Shown here: piece after piece, positions 34,106 through 46,650 of the stretch | Layout: each line of letters begins with the position of its first letter | Position numbering within the stretch: position 1 is the first letter of the stretch | Origin: Allacma fusca | Taxonomy: Eukaryota > Arthropoda > Collembola > Symphypleona > Sminthuridae | Assembly (NCBI GenBank): GCA_947179485.1 | Contig: OX359245.1 | Coordinates: 61,367,067 to 61,431,066 of the forward strand | Reading direction: 5' to 3' | DNA: 64,000 bases | Notes under the pieces: generated by a model | What the model was told of the DNA's origin: nothing | Seen by the model: only the letters and a program-made list of their open reading frames with translations | Database searches by the model: none | Position numbers and translations under genes: made by a program

Positions 34106-35147
34106 ATGGACGTCCCTGCAGAAATGTACAATAATGTCAACGGGGCTCAAATTAGGGATGCCAAGGAGACTTTGGACAGGATTGCGAAGGATGGGGTGAC
34201 AAGGTAATGAGAATTTAAAAGAGAATTAGTAGTAATTGCCTTTGTTTTATTTAATTGAATAAAATGATTTTAACACATTGTTTCATGTACGCATGCACCA
34301 AAAACATATATGTAACAGGTTTTGTTAAGTAAAAAAGAAAGTTGCATTACCCTTTAGATTTCAAGTATATTTAGTGTTTCAATAACTGGTTCTAAATTTA
34401 ACATGTATTAATATTTCTAGAGCGAGCATAATTCTTGATGTGGGTTGCGGGAGTGGAAATATAACCCAATTGATGGCCTCCAGGATACCTCATGACCGTG
34501 TCGTAGCTCTAGATATTGATCCCGGCATGGTAAACTTCTGCAACAACAACAAAACTGACGAATCTATTGAATTCCTCGTGCAAGACATTAGCGTCCCATT
34601 TGAAGAGCTTCACGAAGATATCAGGAAACTGCAAGGAAAAGTTGACCTAGTGTGGTCGAACCGGGTCCTGCACTGGGTATGGGAAGAGAAGCGACTCCAA
34701 GCGATGCAAAATTTGTATCGGTTAGCGAAGCCAGGCGCAAAGTGCTATGTTAATACTACCCTCACAATTGATTTCAATGCACTCCTTCCTCAGGCTCAAA
34801 GACTGGAGAATGAGAAACTCATTAAGATTCCAAGTCAGAAAAAGCAGCACGAGCTCTGGAGAAGCTACTTCATCGATGCGGGTTTCCAGAACGTGGAGGT
34901 GGATTTTGTCGAGAAGTTCTGGGATCTCGGTGAATACTTCAATTCTGTGATCGGTCCGACGGTTTGTTCGATGCAGAAATATTTGCCTAAAAGTATGACT
35001 GATGAGGAAAAACATGAAACGCTGGAGCGGTTCAAAGAATTGTATGTCAAAAGTGTAGCTCAACCATTAGGTAGCCCTCTTGTGGATAGTCTTGATGGCA
35101 TTAGCGTGTATCATTATGCCTTGTTTCCAATTGTGTGCGTCAAATAG
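34106..35147 (+). CDS. JHAMT-like SAM-dependent methyltransferase, gene 3
   Basis: Exons 34106-34203 and 34421-35147, 274 aa, same structure as gene 2. Motif I is LDVGCGSGN, and the acidic loop reads DIDPGMVNF (Gly where gene 2 has Asp). Distinguishing residues are SYFIDAGFQNVEVDF and PKSMTDEEKHETLERF. The frame is fully open. It is followed by two exon relics. Confidence 0.87.
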
Positions 35148-35519
35148 ATACATTGAGTAGAATCATAATTATAGTATGCACATTCTGTTGACATTTATGC
35201 ACTGGAATATGTAACTTTGTGTTTTTACAATGAGTGTACATCAAGTTAATGTCATAAACGAAATGTAGTTTTAGCGCATTAATCCGGCCTTAATATTTTA
35301 TTTCATTATTCTGATTTTTGTTTTCACGCACCATCGGTAATCGGTTTGGATTTTCTAGTGTTACAGAAAGAGCAATGACCTCGTGAGTTTGTTCATAGGT
35401 AATTGAAATATGTATATTTGAAGAAAGAATGAATTTGTGAGAATTGAATCGTTCAGCTTGAAATTCCACGAAAAATGTTAAATGCGAATGAACGGAATCA
35501 AACTAACAATTATTTCTTA
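35148..35519. other. Intergenic after gene 3, shared with the region after gene 6
   Basis: Corresponds to about 53524-53880. No gene recognised. Confidence 0.4.
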
Positions 35520-35640
35520 TCCAAACCAATTCTTTTAAAATCTGCACAATACTTAACCATCGATTTCTACATCCGCCTTCCAGAGGGTTTCGCCACCGAT
35601 GAGGGTTTCATGAAATCACATTAGTTCAAAGTTGAAAGCA
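35520..35640 (+). pseudogene. Decayed exon-2 relic (R2, short)
   Basis: Retains ACCATCGATTTC…TTCCAGAGG and ACCGATGAGGGTTTC, which match the exon-2 code around IDFN and TDAGF, with the intervening part deleted. Confidence 0.55.
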
Positions 35641-35939
35641 GTCCAAAAACAGCACTCATTTTTATAATCACCATCTTGTCATATATGTTCTTGAGTTTGA
35701 AATGTTTGGTGTCCGTATTTTTGCAGTTGTGTTTAAAGACAACTAATTTAGTTGTCATACAATATATTAGGCAGACGTTCAGACACGAAGAAATTCACAT
35801 AGTTTTCAGGCTTTTTACTTCGCCTGGCCACTAAAACATAATAAGAAAAAGTGGCAACGCCTCGGACTACCTATGGTCAGCACCTTCTTCAATGATTAGT
35901 GCGTGACTTCAGTGTCATATGCCTGGGCATCTGGTTTTG

Positions 35940-36190
35940 TGCGGAGTACTGGAAAAACAAATCTAAGCGATGCAAATTTTTTAGTTCTTATGAAAACCAG
36001 ATAAATTAAACTTTTTTCATCTACACAACACTTAATCATCCATTTCAATACCCGCATTTCAGAAACTCAAAAATTGGAGAACGGCAAATTCAAAAAGATA
36101 TAGTCCAAACCAGGGGTAGCAGTACAAGCACCTGAGAGGCTACTTTTCAGTTTCTTTGCATTTTTACCGATGTGGGTTTCCTGAAATCAC
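35940..36190 (+). pseudogene. Decayed exon-2 relic (R3)
   Basis: Close copy of R1 (AAGCGATGCAAA, CATTTCAATACCC, TTGGAGAACGGCAAA, ACCGATGTGGG). Broken by stops and indels. Confidence 0.7.
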
Positions 36191-37744
36191 ACCAGTCCGA
36201 AGCTGAAAGCAGTCCACAAGCAGCAATCATTTTTATAATCACCATCTTGTGAAATGTGCTCTTGAAAAATATTTGTGCTGTGGATCTATTACGTTGCTCA
36301 CGATTCTAGTGTACATAAATTCTGTAAGGGCGGGTTTACAGGAGCGACATTCTCAAATGCATTTAAAATACTAAACTTAGAACAGTAATGCTTCTTTTCT
36401 TACAATTATGCAATGCAATAATATCGATGACCTCTGTCTAAAACGCCCATGTAAAAATGGTCACATCAGTAAAAATTTTTTACTGATGTGACCGATTTTT
36501 ACTGGACTGTATTTGTGGAAGTGGAAGAACAATCCGACATCTCTTGAGAGATGTCACCCTGTCTTTAATAATTTATTAACAGTATAGCCATGAGCAACGT
36601 ATTATTTTCAAAGAAGACAATTTTCAAGTCGGTATTTTGACAAATGTGTTCAGAAAATTAATGTCGAAACTTATTATTTGTATTACCGAAAAACAATGCG
36701 ATGCTTATGGGAGGCATTTTGAATCAGCAGTGCGCAGTGGAGAATGAAAAGTCGGGGAAAAAATATATATCGTGAAATATCGAAAATGTGTATGTAAATG
36801 TGTGTCTTTCATTTCTGACTGTCCTTATTTTCAGGTGGTAATTCTTCAAACCACAGTGTTGTCAAATTTCTCGCTATAAAATTGTTTCAAAATTCATCAG
36901 TTCTAAGCATTTGTTACTAAGAATAAACTTTGTAAGAACTGTAAGAAGAAATACATATTACCGTACTGGGAAATGTGTTTCAAAAATTGTGTACGTACAG
37001 AAAAAATGTTTGAGAGTTAATTTTTCTGCTTTAAGGGAAACTCATATAAACAGTTGACTTACATACATAAACAGAATCATAGTACTGCGTTCAGTTGTTT
37101 CGTCATAAAGAGCACCCGAAAAGATAAAAGCTATACATATTTTGAATTCTGCTGTAGCAGAGATAAAAGTAAGTGTTGCGGTGAGATGAAATGTGGCCAA
37201 TTAATTTGAACCCGGCTGAGTAAATACTTGGAAATATTACTGAGCACTTTCTCCATAGAAGGTTCCTCTGTAAGGGCATGCTTTCAATAAATTAAAAATC
37301 CTGTGGACGTATTTCCATGAACCTGAATGTGCTCTCAATGTACGGGCAAATCTTTGTAAGTCAATTTTTTATACTTTTAGTGTTGCTTTGAGCTTCAATG
37401 TTTATGTACAACAATTGTAGACTGCATTTCCCAACTAATCGCATGCACTTATTAACTTATCACAAAGTATGACATTGAAAGGCTAAAAGTTAATCAGCAT
37501 TTGGCTGGGAGTGAAAATATTGACCTTGATTATGAGCATACAGCTGTATATAGTAGCATAAGATAATTTGCTACATACACCAAATAATGAATAAAAATTT
37601 GTCAATTATGCTTGCACTGTTCTGTTCATAGGGGATTTGATTTCATAGCAAAGTTAGTGTATACTTTTTGGATCAGTGAAACACACGAGCGTTTTGAGTT
37701 GCTTCAATCCAATAGCACTGTGAAGAAGTGTCACAATTGACAAT
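36191..37744. other. Intergenic, includes the start of block B
   Basis: It contains an inverted repeat at 36453-36501 and, from 37082, the duplicated upstream flank of gene 4 that matches the flank of gene 1 at 27723-28385. No independent gene was seen. Confidence 0.4.
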
Positions 37745-37827
37745 ATGAATGTCCCTGCAGAAACATATTATAAAATCAACGGTGCACAAATTCGAGATGC
37801 AAATGACTTACTACAAAGAATTGCGAA

Positions 37828-38823
37828 CAGAGCTGCTTGCAGGTATCAGGTAGTACCTGAAAAATACCCGTCGGGTCGGGTTCGGGTCGGGTTCGGGTCA
37901 GCTACAAAAAAAGTACCTGAGATTCGGGTCAAGTGCGGGTGCATCCAGGATCCGCACCTGATATTACAGGTCGGGTAATGATCAAGTTCGGGTTTAAAAA
38001 ATATACCTGAGCTCAATGTCAGGTACAGGTTCGGTACGACGAATTCAAAATACCTGAACCCGAACTTGCAATTTCAGGTATTTTGCAAGTATTTTTTTTA
38101 CCCTAATAATTTAACTTTAAGTTCACGTGAATGAAACTTTCAAACTGATCTGAACGTTAATGTCACATGGCTGAAGGACACGTTGTGTTTAGTGATGCGT
38201 GAGAGCCGCCATATCAATTAAATTAACAAACAACCTAACTTTGCTAATTAATTTCATGATATAGACTTAGCGTTGTAGCAGACATAGACATCATCGATTT
38301 GGAATCTATTTCGTGTATACATACTTGTGCCTTAACTTCGTTAAAATTTGAAAAGCATGATGATTATCAGCGGTCTGTTTCTAAAGCTATCACTCAGAGA
38401 ATACTTGGGGAAACTTCAATAGCTGTTCCCATTCTTTTTGTGCTGCTTTTCACTTAAAATTAGTACAAGTTTTTGCATTTGTAACTTAACGTCATTTGTA
38501 AATAATATTTACTTTGATAAAGTCTTAGGATAGAACTTATGTTTATAAGTTTACTCTGACAAAATAATTGAAAGTCGGGTTCGGGTTCAGGTTCGGGTTC
38601 AAGTTCAAGTTCGGGTCGGGTTTGTGTTGAGATCCGCACCTCAGGTATTTTTCGGATGCGGGTAGCCAAGCAATACCTGATCCAAAAATACCTGACAGGT
38701 GCGGATATTAACTCGGATCCGGAGGGCCAAATTCGGGTCAACGAAACAAATTAACCTGATATTTCAGGTGAGGGTCGGGTTCAGGTGCGGATCTTGATTT
38801 TTTGCTACCTGAAAGCAGCTCTG
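37828..38823. mobile_element. Non-autonomous hAT (996 bp) in gene 4 exon 1, TCGGGT words
   Basis: TIR CAGAGCTGCTTGCAGGTA against CAGAGCTGCTTTCAGGTA (17 of 18). The 8-bp target duplication ATTCGCAA/TTGCGAAT family site reads ATTGCGAA at 37820-37827 and 38824-38831, and gene 1 shows the uninterrupted site. Subterminal zones consist of TCGGGTTCGGGT/ACCTGAA words. The AT-rich centre has no transposase. Confidence 0.92.
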
Positions 38824-39044
38824 ATTGCGAAGGATGAGGTTACAAGGTAATATAACTTAAATTAACCGGAGCTTATTCTTATTTACTAATTATTAAACTT
38901 ATACCAGATAAGAAACTTTCGAACATTCTTGTTATAAAACTTGAATGTAATGCTGTAATTTGCTCATGTATGTATTTCTAGTGCCAGTATAATTCTCGAC
39001 ATTGGCTGCGGAAGTGGAAACATAACGCACCTGATGGCTTCCAG

Positions 39045-39741
39045 GGGGGTTATTCTCGAAAGACTTACGATCGTAACTTCAGTCGCAACTCTCGAGTTAC
39101 GATAGTTGGGATTCTCAAAACATTTTGAAAATCGCAAAAGTTGTCGTAACTTTACGACAACTAAATAGCAGTCGTAGGTACTTACGATCAAGCATTCTTT
39201 ATATGGCGGGGTTCATTTGAAAACCCCTCCACATCCCCTCCACATCCCCTCCACATCCCCTCCACATCCCCTCCACATCCCCTCCACGTGGAGGGGAAGT
39301 GGAGGGGTTATGTATTCGAAGGGGAAGTGGAGGGGTTATGTATTTGAAGGGAAGTGGCGGGGTTATGTATTTGAAGGGAAGTGGAGGGGAATTGGAGGGG
39401 AAGTGGAGGGTGCTCTGATAAATTCGTTTTTATATTTTTTGCCATTTTCACTCCTTAAACGTTAAATTGATTTGTAGAGAAAAACAATACGTGAAACTGA
39501 TAAAAAGGACAAAGAGTTTTATGGCTTATTGGATGGCTTAAGATTCGAAAATTTTGACAGCCAATCAGAGCGTCCGTTACATGCTTACGATTCGTAAATG
39601 TGATCTTAGCTACGATATACTTGCGATCGTTTTTGAGAATATTAAAATTTGAAAATCGTAGAGGCATCGTACGACACCTGTCGTAAGTACTTACGAAGTC
39701 GTAGCTTGCGATATCGCAAATTCTGTTCGAGAATAACCCCC
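39045..39741. mobile_element. Harbinger-like MITE (697 bp) in gene 4 exon 2
   Basis: TIR GGGGGTTATTCTCGAA…TTCGAGAATAACCCCC with a 3-bp duplication CAG (39042-39044, 39742-39744). The run of G/C makes the exact boundary ambiguous (CCAGG as a 5-bp duplication is also possible). It contains about six CCCCTCCACAT repeats (39224-39287) facing complementary GTGGAGGGG repeats, so the centre can fold back. The superfamily is inferred from TSD length and G-rich TIR. Confidence 0.7.
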
Positions 39742-42700
39742 CAGGATTCCTCATGACCGTATCGTAGCTCTGGATGTCGATCCCGACATGGTGAGTTTCT
39801 GCAGCAACAACAAAACTGATGCATCCATTGAATTCCTCCTTCAAAACATTAGCGTCCCATTCGATGAGCTTCACGAAGATATCAGGAAGCTGGAAGGTCA
39901 AGTGGATTTAGTGTGGTCGAACCGGGTTTTGCATTGGGTATGGGAAGAGAAGCGACTCCAAGCGATGCAAAATTTGTATCGGTTGGCCAAACCCGGAGCG
40001 AGGGTCTATATCAACACTATCCTTACCATCGATTTCAATAAACACCTTCCAGAGGCTGAAAGACTGGAGAACGAGAAACTCATTAAGATCCCAAGCCAGG
40101 GGAAACAGCACGAGCTCTGGAGAAGCTACTTCACCGATGCGGGCTTCCAAAACGTGGAAGTGCATTATGTTGAGAGGTTTTGGGACCTAGGCGAACATTA
40201 CAACGTGATTGGTCCGACGATCTGTTTCTTTAAGAGACTAGTAAAAGCCCCGTGCTTCGCACAGGAGCAATTACTTGTGTAAATAAATAGTGTAAATAAT
40301 ATAAATGTAAATGGCAATAAAACTCGTATCAAGGTCTGTCGAGAAGGATTAACATTGATATCCCGCTTCGCCAGGCAAAGTAATCTCATATAAGACGTGA
40401 AGTATTAACTGCAAGACTAACAATTCGTTTCATATAGGTAGTTGGCAATTCATCATCAAAATATTATGGAACAGCTTCCGGCCCACTAAAGTTTTTTCCC
40501 AAACTCAATATTGACTATACACGTGGAATTTAACTAATCGCTTGATCAGTTTAATACCAACGTCGTTATTAAATCTTGCTGTTGCATCACTGTATGGTGC
40601 TTCACCCCTTATTGTTAGTGGATCAGCACACCGTGCTGATCAAATATGATTTTTTATGTTATTATAATTTGTATATATATCCTTTGTACCGCAATATTGT
40701 AACTCAGACAACTAAGCCTCAGACACTGGACGCACCGATTATTTAAAATGAAAGGATTTCATATTAGCGCAACACATTTAACTTGCTATAGTTACTAAAG
40801 TCCATGGTTCCTACAAATCCATTTTACATCCTAATGATATTTTTATGGATATAAAGATCAAAACTCTGGATGCTAATGCTTGTAATTATTCTTCCTAATA
40901 AGAATCCCACACTAATGTGAACTAAGTTCAGTCATTAAAATTCTCCTCTTATGAAATTATTCAGTACTGTAACCGTACGTAGTTTTTATCACTACCAGTC
41001 TTAATTTAATCCAAATTTGATGATTTATGTCTAATGTTTATAATAATTATGGTTAGCGCTGTTAAGTGATAATCTAAAATGGCGTAATATTGCGAGCTTC
41101 CAGTATGCTGCAAGCAGTTGGTATATGCCGAGAAGAACAGCGAGCTGAAAAACCTCTCCACTGCGACAGAGTTTTAGCTTTCAGCCCGCTATGCTTCTCG
41201 GCTTGTTGTATATACCACCGACTTGCTTGGCTGTATAGTAAATCAGCCGGGAGGGTTTGAATTCGTGAAATAAGCCGCGAAGGTTTGAATTGTACTACAA
41301 ACGCGCGAAGGTTTAAATCAACAGAAGTGCTCAATAATAATAAAGGACTAGTAAAAGCCCCGTGCTTCGCACAGGAGCAATTACTTGTGTAAATAAATAG
41401 TGTAAATAATATAAATGTAAATGGCAATAAAACTCGTATCAAGGTCTGTCGAGAAGGATTAACATTGATATCCCGCTTCGCCAGGCAAAGTAATCTCATA
41501 TAAGACGTGAAGTATTAACTGCAAGACTAACAATTCGTTTCATATAGGTAGTTGGCAATTCATCATCAAAATATTATGGAACAGCTTCCGGCCCACTAAA
41601 GTTTTTTCCCAAACTCAATATTGACTATACACGTGGAATTTAACTAATCGCTTGATCAGTTTAATACCAACGTCGTTATTAAATCTTGATGTTGCATCAC
41701 TGTATGGTGCTTCACCCCTTATTGTTAGTGGATCAGCACACCGTGCTGATCAAATATGATTTTTTATGTTATTATAATTTGTATATAGATCCTTTGTACC
41801 GCAATATTGTAACTCAGACAACTAAGCCTCAGACACTGGACGCACCGATTATTTAAAATGAAAGGATTTCATATTAGCGCAACACATTTAACTTGCTATA
41901 GTTACTAAAGTCCATGGTTCCTACAAATCCATTTTACATCCTAATGATATTTTTATGGATATAAAGATCAAAACTCTGGATGCTAATGCTTGTAATTATT
42001 CTTCCTAATAAGAATCCCACACTAATGTGAACTAAGTTCAGTCATTAAAATTCTCCTCTTATGAAATTATTCAGTACTGTAACCGTACGTAGTTTTTATC
42101 ACTACCAGTCTTAATTTAATCCAAATTTGATGATTTATGTCTAATGTTTATAATAATTATGGTTAGCGCTGTTAAGTGATAATCTAAAATGGCGTAATAT
42201 TGCGAGCTTCCAGTATGCTCCAAGCAGTTGGTATATGCCGAGAAGAACAGCGAGCTGAAAAACCTCTCCACTGCGACAGAGTTTTAGCTTTCAGCCCGCT
42301 ATGCTTCTCGGCTTGTTGTATATACCACCGACTTGCTTGGCTGTATAGTAAATCAGCCGGGAGGGTTTGAATTCGTGAAATAAGCCGCGAAGGTTTGAAT
42401 TGTACTACAAACGCGCGAAGGTTTAAATCAACAGAAGTGCTCAATAATAATAAAGGACTAGTAAAAGCCCCATGCTTCGCACAGGAGCAATTACTTGTGT
42501 AAATAAATAGCGTAAATAATAAAAGTGTAAATGGCAATAGATCTCGTATCAAGGTCTGTCGAGAAGGCTTAATATTGATATCCCGCTTCGCCAGGCAAAG
42601 TAATCTCATATAAGACGAAGTATTAACTGTAAGACTAACAATTCGTTTCATACAGGTAGTTGGCAATTCATCATCAAAATATTATGGGACAACAGCTTTC

Positions 42701-44659
42701 GGCCCACTAAAGTTTTCTTCCAAACTCAATGTTTGGCTATACACGTGGAATTTAACTAATCACTTGATCAATTTAATACAAACATCGTTATTAAACCTTG
42801 CTGTTGCATCACTGTATGGTGCTTCACCCCTTAGTGGATCAGCACAACGTGCTAATCAAATATGATTTTTTATGTTATTATAATTTGTATATAGATCCGT
42901 TGTACCGCAATATTGTAACTGAAGCCTCAGACACTGGACGCCCTGATTATTTAAAATAGAAAAAATGAAAGGATTTCATATTAGCGCAACACATTTAACT
43001 TGCTATAGTTACTAAAGTCCATGGTTCCTACAAATCCATTTTACATCCTAATGATATTTTTATGGATATAAAGATCAAAACTCTGGATGCTAAGGCTTGT
43101 AATTATTCTTCCTAATAAGAATCCCACACTGATGTGAACAAAGTTCAGTCATTAAAATTCCCCTCTTATCAAATTATTCAGTACTGTAACCGAACGTAGT
43201 TTTTATCACTACCAGTCTTAATTTAATCCAAATTTGATGATTTATGTCTAATGTTTATAATAATTATGGTTAGCGCTGTTAAGTGATAATCTAAAATGGC
43301 GTAATATTGCGAGCTTCCAGTATGCTCCAAGCAGTTGGTATATGCCGAGAAGAACAGCGAGCTGAAAAACCTCTCCACTGCGACAGAGTTTTAGCTTTCA
43401 GCCCGCTATGCTTCTCGGCTTGTTGTATATACCACCGACTTGCTTGGCTGTATAGTAAATCAGCCGGGAGGGTTTGAATTCGTGAAATAAGCCGCGAAGG
43501 TTTGAATTGTACTACAAACGCGCGAAGGTTTAAATCAACAGAAGTGCTCAATAATAATAAAGGACTAGTAAAAGCCCCATGCTTCGCACAGGAGCAATTA
43601 CTTGTGTAAATAAATAGCGTAAATAATAAAAGTGTAAATGGCAATAGATCTCGTATCAAGGTCTGTCGAGAAGGCTTAATATTGATATCCCGCTTCGCCA
43701 GGCAAAGTAATCTCATATAAGACGAAGTATTAACTGTAAGACTAACAATTCGTTTCATACAGGTAGTTGGCAATTCATCATCAAAATATTATGGGACAAC
43801 AGCTTTCGGCCCACTAAAGTTTTCTTCCAAACTCAATGTTTGGCTATACACGTGGAATTTAACTAATCACTTGATCAATTTAATACAAACATCGTTATTA
43901 AACCTTGCTGTTGCATCACTGTATGGTGCTTCACCCCTTAGTGGATCAGCACAACGTGCTAATCAAATATGATTTTTTATGTTATTATAATTTGTATATA
44001 GATCCGTTGTACCGCAATATTGTAACTGAAGCCTCAGACACTGGACGCCCTGATTATTTAAAATAGAAAAAATGAAAGGATTTCATATTAGCGCAACACA
44101 TTTAACTTGCTATAGTTACTAAAGTCCATGGTTCCTACAAATCAATCCTTACATCCTAATGATATTTTTAGGGATATAAAGATCAAAACTCTGGCTGCTA
44201 AGGCTTGTAATTATTCTTTCTAATAAGAATCCCACACGAATGTAAACTAATTGTAAGTTCAGTCATTAAAATTCTCCTCCTATCAAATTATTCTGTACTG
44301 AACCCGAACGTAGTTTTTATCACTACCAGTCGTAATTTGAACCAAATTTGATGATTTATGTCTAATGTTTATAATAATTATGGCAGTTGGTATATGCCGA
44401 GAAGAACGCAGCGAGCTGAGCGAGCTGAAAAAACTCTCCTCTGCGACAGAGTTTCAGCTTTCAGCCCGCTGTGCTTCTCGGCTTGTTGTGTATACCACCG
44501 ACTTGTTTGGCTATATAGTGAAATAATATAATACATACCGGCTTGGCTTGCTATATAGTGAAATAAGCCGGGAAGGTTTGAATTCGTGAAATAAGCCGCG
44601 AAGGTTTGAATTTGTGAAATAAGCCGCGAAGGTTTGAATCAACAGAAGTGCTCAATAAT

Positions 44660-46467
44660 CACTGCTGCACTAGTCTAGTCAGACTTGACTAGGAAATGGG
44701 AGACTTGACTAGACTAGTTAAGGATTTTTGTAAATTTGACTAGCTTGACTTGACTAGCCGGCACCGAATACCGTGAAGAATTGACTTGACTAGACTAGGC
44801 TTGCATTAGAAATTATAATGATTGACTTGACTTGACTAGGAGAACAATGTGCATGAACTAGTCTAGTCAATTTGTGACCATTAACGACTAATAAATTCAA
44901 TGGAAAAATGCAGTTCATAACTGAATTATTCAAGCCGTTAATATAGGCAGCAACAGTACTATATAAGGCATTTATGTCTAACGAAATTTAATAAAAACTC
45001 TCATTTACAAATATTAAAATAATAAATCATGAATCACCAAAAGTCAAGTCGAAAATCTGGGATATCTCACCAGACATACAAATTTATATAAATATCCCAA
45101 ATGATTGAGGCCGAAGCAAATTCAGTAACAATTGCATACAAAAATAAATCTGAGGTAGTGAAAAAACGTTTAAAAAAGGAAACATAAAAATCCTGAAAAG
45201 TAATGCATCGCCAGAAAACCCGTCCTCAGAAATAGTGCAGAAAACGACAAAGCGATCAACAATTAATTGAAATCACATCTCGAGAAGATCAAGACAAGGT
45301 AACTAATTTCGGACTATTCTCTGAGTTGTCGGCCATTGCTCGTGCTCACAGACCTTCTGTTAAGGCGGCGTCCATTTATTACGTAACGCCAAATTTCTCA
45401 AATCCGTACCACCACCCACCAAATGTAACGCACACGTAACGCTTACAATTAGATAAAGAGGTACCATCCAACCGTAACGCATATTTATTTATAATGAACT
45501 GTTTAAGTAACGTGGTTAAGATTCTCCATTTATTTTTTCAATTGCTCGAAAAAAGTAAATGTCCACAGCTTAAAGCTACAGCGTGTACATCACTTCCTTC
45601 AGCCCCCCTCCAGAGTACCCCGAAGTGGTTCAAAACATGCTCCACATGCAATAAATTGTGCCATTTAAAATTTTCAAATTAATAAAAAAATCATTACATG
45701 ATGCGAAACACTTGAAATCTTTAAGGCGTATTTGTATCTACCCTGCACAATTGTTTTCAAGGACATGTGTGTATAAACTCATTTATGCATGAAATTTGCG
45801 TTACGTGTGTGTCTATAATAGGACCACCATCTCGTCGTAACTACAGCGTAACGGCAGAACATTTGACCACCGATCGACCTACCGTTACATAATATATGGA
45901 CGCCGCCTAAGTCACAGAAGTTGGAGCAACAAATACTGTACACAGAATTTATTAATTTAGAAAAGCCTAACCAGACGCAGCAAAACTGGAATTATGAAAT
46001 GGTACTATCCGTTAGGTTCCAGGGTTTTAACTGTTCTAGTGCATTTATTATCAAGATATTTCACAATTTGTTTCAATTCTTTATTCATGCTAGATAGTTA
46101 TTATTTAACTCATACAATTAAATGGAACATTTCCTTCATACATGCGCATTTAAAACAGTTAATATAAAGACTATCAAATTAAAGTATACTTTGATATTGT
46201 TTTCAGAGTTTGGTTATGAATTGATTTAGCTAATAAATAAATAATAAGGCAAATAATAAAAAAGGACCTACAGTGGCGCTAATAAAATGCAAGTGACTAG
46301 GAGACTAGAATGACTTGACTAGGATTCTCTGCTTAAAAAGTGACTTTGACTTGACTTGACTAGGAGGTCGTGGAAACCATTGTGAATTGACTAGACTAGA
46401 CTAGTCAATACCACGACCAACAAAGATTAGACTTGACTAGACTAGTGCATGTGTAAGTGCAGCTATG
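44660..46467. mobile_element. Non-autonomous hAT (1.8 kb) inside Helitron unit 4, ACTTGACTAG words
   Basis: The target duplication is TCAATAAT (44652-44659 and 46468-46475). The intact sequence is visible in the other Helitron units. Ends CACTGCTGCACT and CATAGCTGCACT (inverted, 2 mismatches). Both subterminal zones are made of GACTTGACTAG/CTAGTC words. No transposase was seen. It carries a second MITE at 45364-45907. Confidence 0.88.
45364..45907. mobile_element. MITE (544 bp), PIF/Harbinger-like, nested in the hAT
   Basis: TIR GGCGGCGTCCATTTATTACG against GGCGGCGTCCATATATTATG (inverted), flanked by TAA at 45361-45363 and 45908-45910. A 3-bp TAA duplication suggests PIF/Harbinger. Repeated GTAACGC/CGTAAC words fill the subterminal parts. 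A 62-codon open frame inside is not convincing. Confidence 0.75.
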
Positions 46468-46650
46468 TCAATAATAATAAAGGATTTGCCAAAGCATCTC
46501 CCTGAGGCTCAGAAGGATCAAATTGTGGAGGGCTTCCGAGAATTGTATTTACGAAGCTATGCACAACCCTTAGGGAGCCCTCTAGTGGAGAATCTGGACG
46601 GGATTAGCGTCTACCATTATGCGTTATTTCCGGTTGTCTGCACTAAATAG

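Larger units (their letters stand above)
27723..37081 (+). repeat. Segmental duplication block A (genes 1-3)
   Basis: It starts TACTGCGTTCAGTTGTTT, and the same sequence resumes at 37082. Upstream flank, gene 1, intergenic, gene 2, relic and gene 3 recur in the same order in block B as gene 4, gene 5, relic and gene 6. Differences are substitutions, small indels and transposon insertions. Confidence 0.8.
40238..46484 (-). mobile_element. Tandem array of four 1.1-kb non-autonomous Helitrons in gene 4 exon 2
   Basis: Read on the minus strand, each unit starts TCCTTTATTATTATTGA and ends in a hairpin (CCTGTGC-GAA-GCACGGG) followed about 8 nt later by CTAG. The array sits between A and T with no target duplication. 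These are the Helitron hallmarks (5' TC, 3' hairpin plus CTRR, A|T target). Units are 40238-41347, 41348-42457, 42458-43564 and 43565-46484 (the last interrupted by a hAT). Adjacent units join CTAG|TC. No Rep/helicase gene is present. Open frames of 141 and 160 codons cross unit junctions and are not genes. Confidence 0.85.
37745..46650 (+). pseudogene. JHAMT-like gene 4, destroyed by three transposon insertions
   Basis: Counterpart of gene 1. Exon 1 starts at 37745 (MNVPAETYYKING) and is split by a hAT element (37828-38823), resuming at 38824 to the donor at 38846. Exon 2 starts at 38982, is split by a Harbinger-like MITE (39045-39741), continues to 40237, is split again by a Helitron array (40238-46484), and resumes to the stop at 46648-46650. 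The remaining coding pieces are close to gene 1 (LQNISVPFDELHEDI; last piece EAQKDQIVEGFREL). About 2 bp are missing at the Helitron site, so the reading frame does not simply rejoin. The surviving code shows few other defects, so death was probably recent and caused by the insertions. Confidence 0.9.

Noticed and set aside
40238-40260. LINE/SINE interpretation because of the AATAATAATAAAGG end
   Set aside because: No target duplication and no reverse transcriptase. The minus-strand TC…hairpin…CTAG ends between A and T fit a Helitron better.
41074-43773. Repeated minus-strand open frames of 141 and 160 codons
   Set aside because: They cross Helitron unit junctions and recur only because the units are tandem copies. 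Composition is not protein-like and no domain is visible.
40238-44650. CRISPR-like or satellite interpretation of the 1.1-kb repeats
   Set aside because: The units are far too long for CRISPR, and the Helitron termini at each junction explain the array.
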